DNA of 64,000 nt from Pseudomonas putida (GTDB lineage Bacteria; Pseudomonadota; Gammaproteobacteria; Pseudomonadales; Pseudomonadaceae). This document shows, one piece after another, positions 63,749-64,000 of the stretch; position 1 is the first letter of the stretch, and every line of letters begins with the position of its first letter. A program made the position numbers and the translations under genes. The DNA lies in assembly GCF_016406145.1 (NCBI RefSeq), contig NZ_CP066306.1, forward strand, positions 2,976,001 to 3,040,000, written 5' to 3'. The notes beneath the pieces are model-generated. The model worked only from the letters and a program-made list of their open reading frames with translations. It was not told the DNA's origin and searched no databases.

Positions 63749-64000
63749 TTGATCTCCACCGCTAACATCACCATGCAGTTCGGCTCCAAGCCCCTGTTCG
63801 AAAACGTCTCGGTCAAATTCAACAACGGCAACCGCTATGGCCTGATCGGCGCCAACGGTTGTGGCAAGTCGACCTTCATGAAGATCCTCGGCGGCGACCT
63901 GGAGCCTTCCGGTGGTCAGGTCATGCTCGAGCCGAACACCCGTCTGGGCAAGCTGCGTCAGGACCAGTTCGCCTACGAGGAATTCACCGTGATCGACACG
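63749..64000 (+). CDS. ybiT: ABC-F family ATPase YbiT-like, N-terminal part
   Basis: A TTG start at 63749 ([20 protein letters not shown] after Met) fits the YbiT N-terminus better than the ATG at 63773, which would remove the first strand. The Walker A motif [16 protein letters not shown] and the following [16 protein letters not shown] are those of YbiT-type ABC-F proteins, which act on ribosomes. The gene runs off the window; 84 codons are seen. Confidence 0.88.
   Translation, partial: MISTANITMQFGSKPLFENVSVKFNNGNRYGLIGANGCGKSTFMKILGGDLEPSGGQVMLEPNTRLGKLRQDQFAYEEFTVIDT

Overview
The window is about 64 kb of GC-rich chromosomal DNA that reads as Pseudomonas, most likely the P. putida group. 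The grounds are the gene content (ben/cat aromatic catabolism, PQQ alcohol dehydrogenase, yejABE, 3-hydroxybutyrate genes, rulAB-like umuDC, a vgrG island) and P. putida-style REP palindromes with the GCCGGC-AAGCCGGCTCCCAC core. No rRNA, tRNA or CRISPR array was seen.

Layout. 1-413: edge fragment of an adenylate-forming ligase. 0.8-4.6 kb: glycerate kinase, a CdaR-type regulator and a divergent MFS sugar-acid transporter. 4.7-12 kb: a Rieske/FAD reductase, an AcoR-like sigma-54 activator, and an aldehyde dehydrogenase with a quinohemoprotein alcohol dehydrogenase preceded by a consensus sigma-54 promoter. 12.3-16.3 kb: an old-yellow-enzyme reductase, LysR, TraX-like and YdjM-like membrane proteins. 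16.3-26.6 kb, all on the minus strand: benABCD-benK-catBCA-benE-benF, a complete route from benzoate uptake to 3-oxoadipate enol-lactone, with two BenR/XylS half-site repeats in front of benA but neither benR nor catR nearby.

26.8-28.3 kb: a class I DAHP synthase with a long leader. A first leader peptide ends in a Phe/Tyr/Trp run and is followed by a five-segment attenuator with a strong terminator; a second, Tyr-rich leader peptide lies between terminator and gene. 28.4-32.7 kb: a parvulin and a yejABE peptide ABC importer whose first gene begins against a REP doublet. 32.7-39.4 kb: a 3-hydroxybutyrate/acetoacetate module (sigma-54 activator, three palindromic upstream sites, a sigma-54 promoter, GntP permease, HbdH, ecotin, acetoacetyl-CoA synthetase, second parvulin). 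39.4-47.6 kb: exporters, small enzymes, DNA repair (Ogt) and several small Pseudomonas-type hypotheticals, including two related lipoproteins. 47.9-51.5 kb: two short-chain dehydrogenases with AraC-type regulators, one of them truncated.

51.65-60.5 kb: an orphan type VI secretion island on the minus strand, vgrG - tle3 lipase - tla3-like - PAAR - tla3-like - truncated PAAR, each pair coupled by a 4-base overlap except at the copy junction. The island is bounded by identical 62-bp direct repeats that carry the 3' end of umuC. 60.5-63.7 kb: umuDC and an SRAP gene diverging from one LexA box, then a decayed integrase tail, consistent with old prophage or genomic-island activity. The window ends inside a YbiT-type ABC-F ATPase gene.

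Starts were chosen by ribosome-binding site and family length. Family names rest on recognised motifs and context only; no database search was run.
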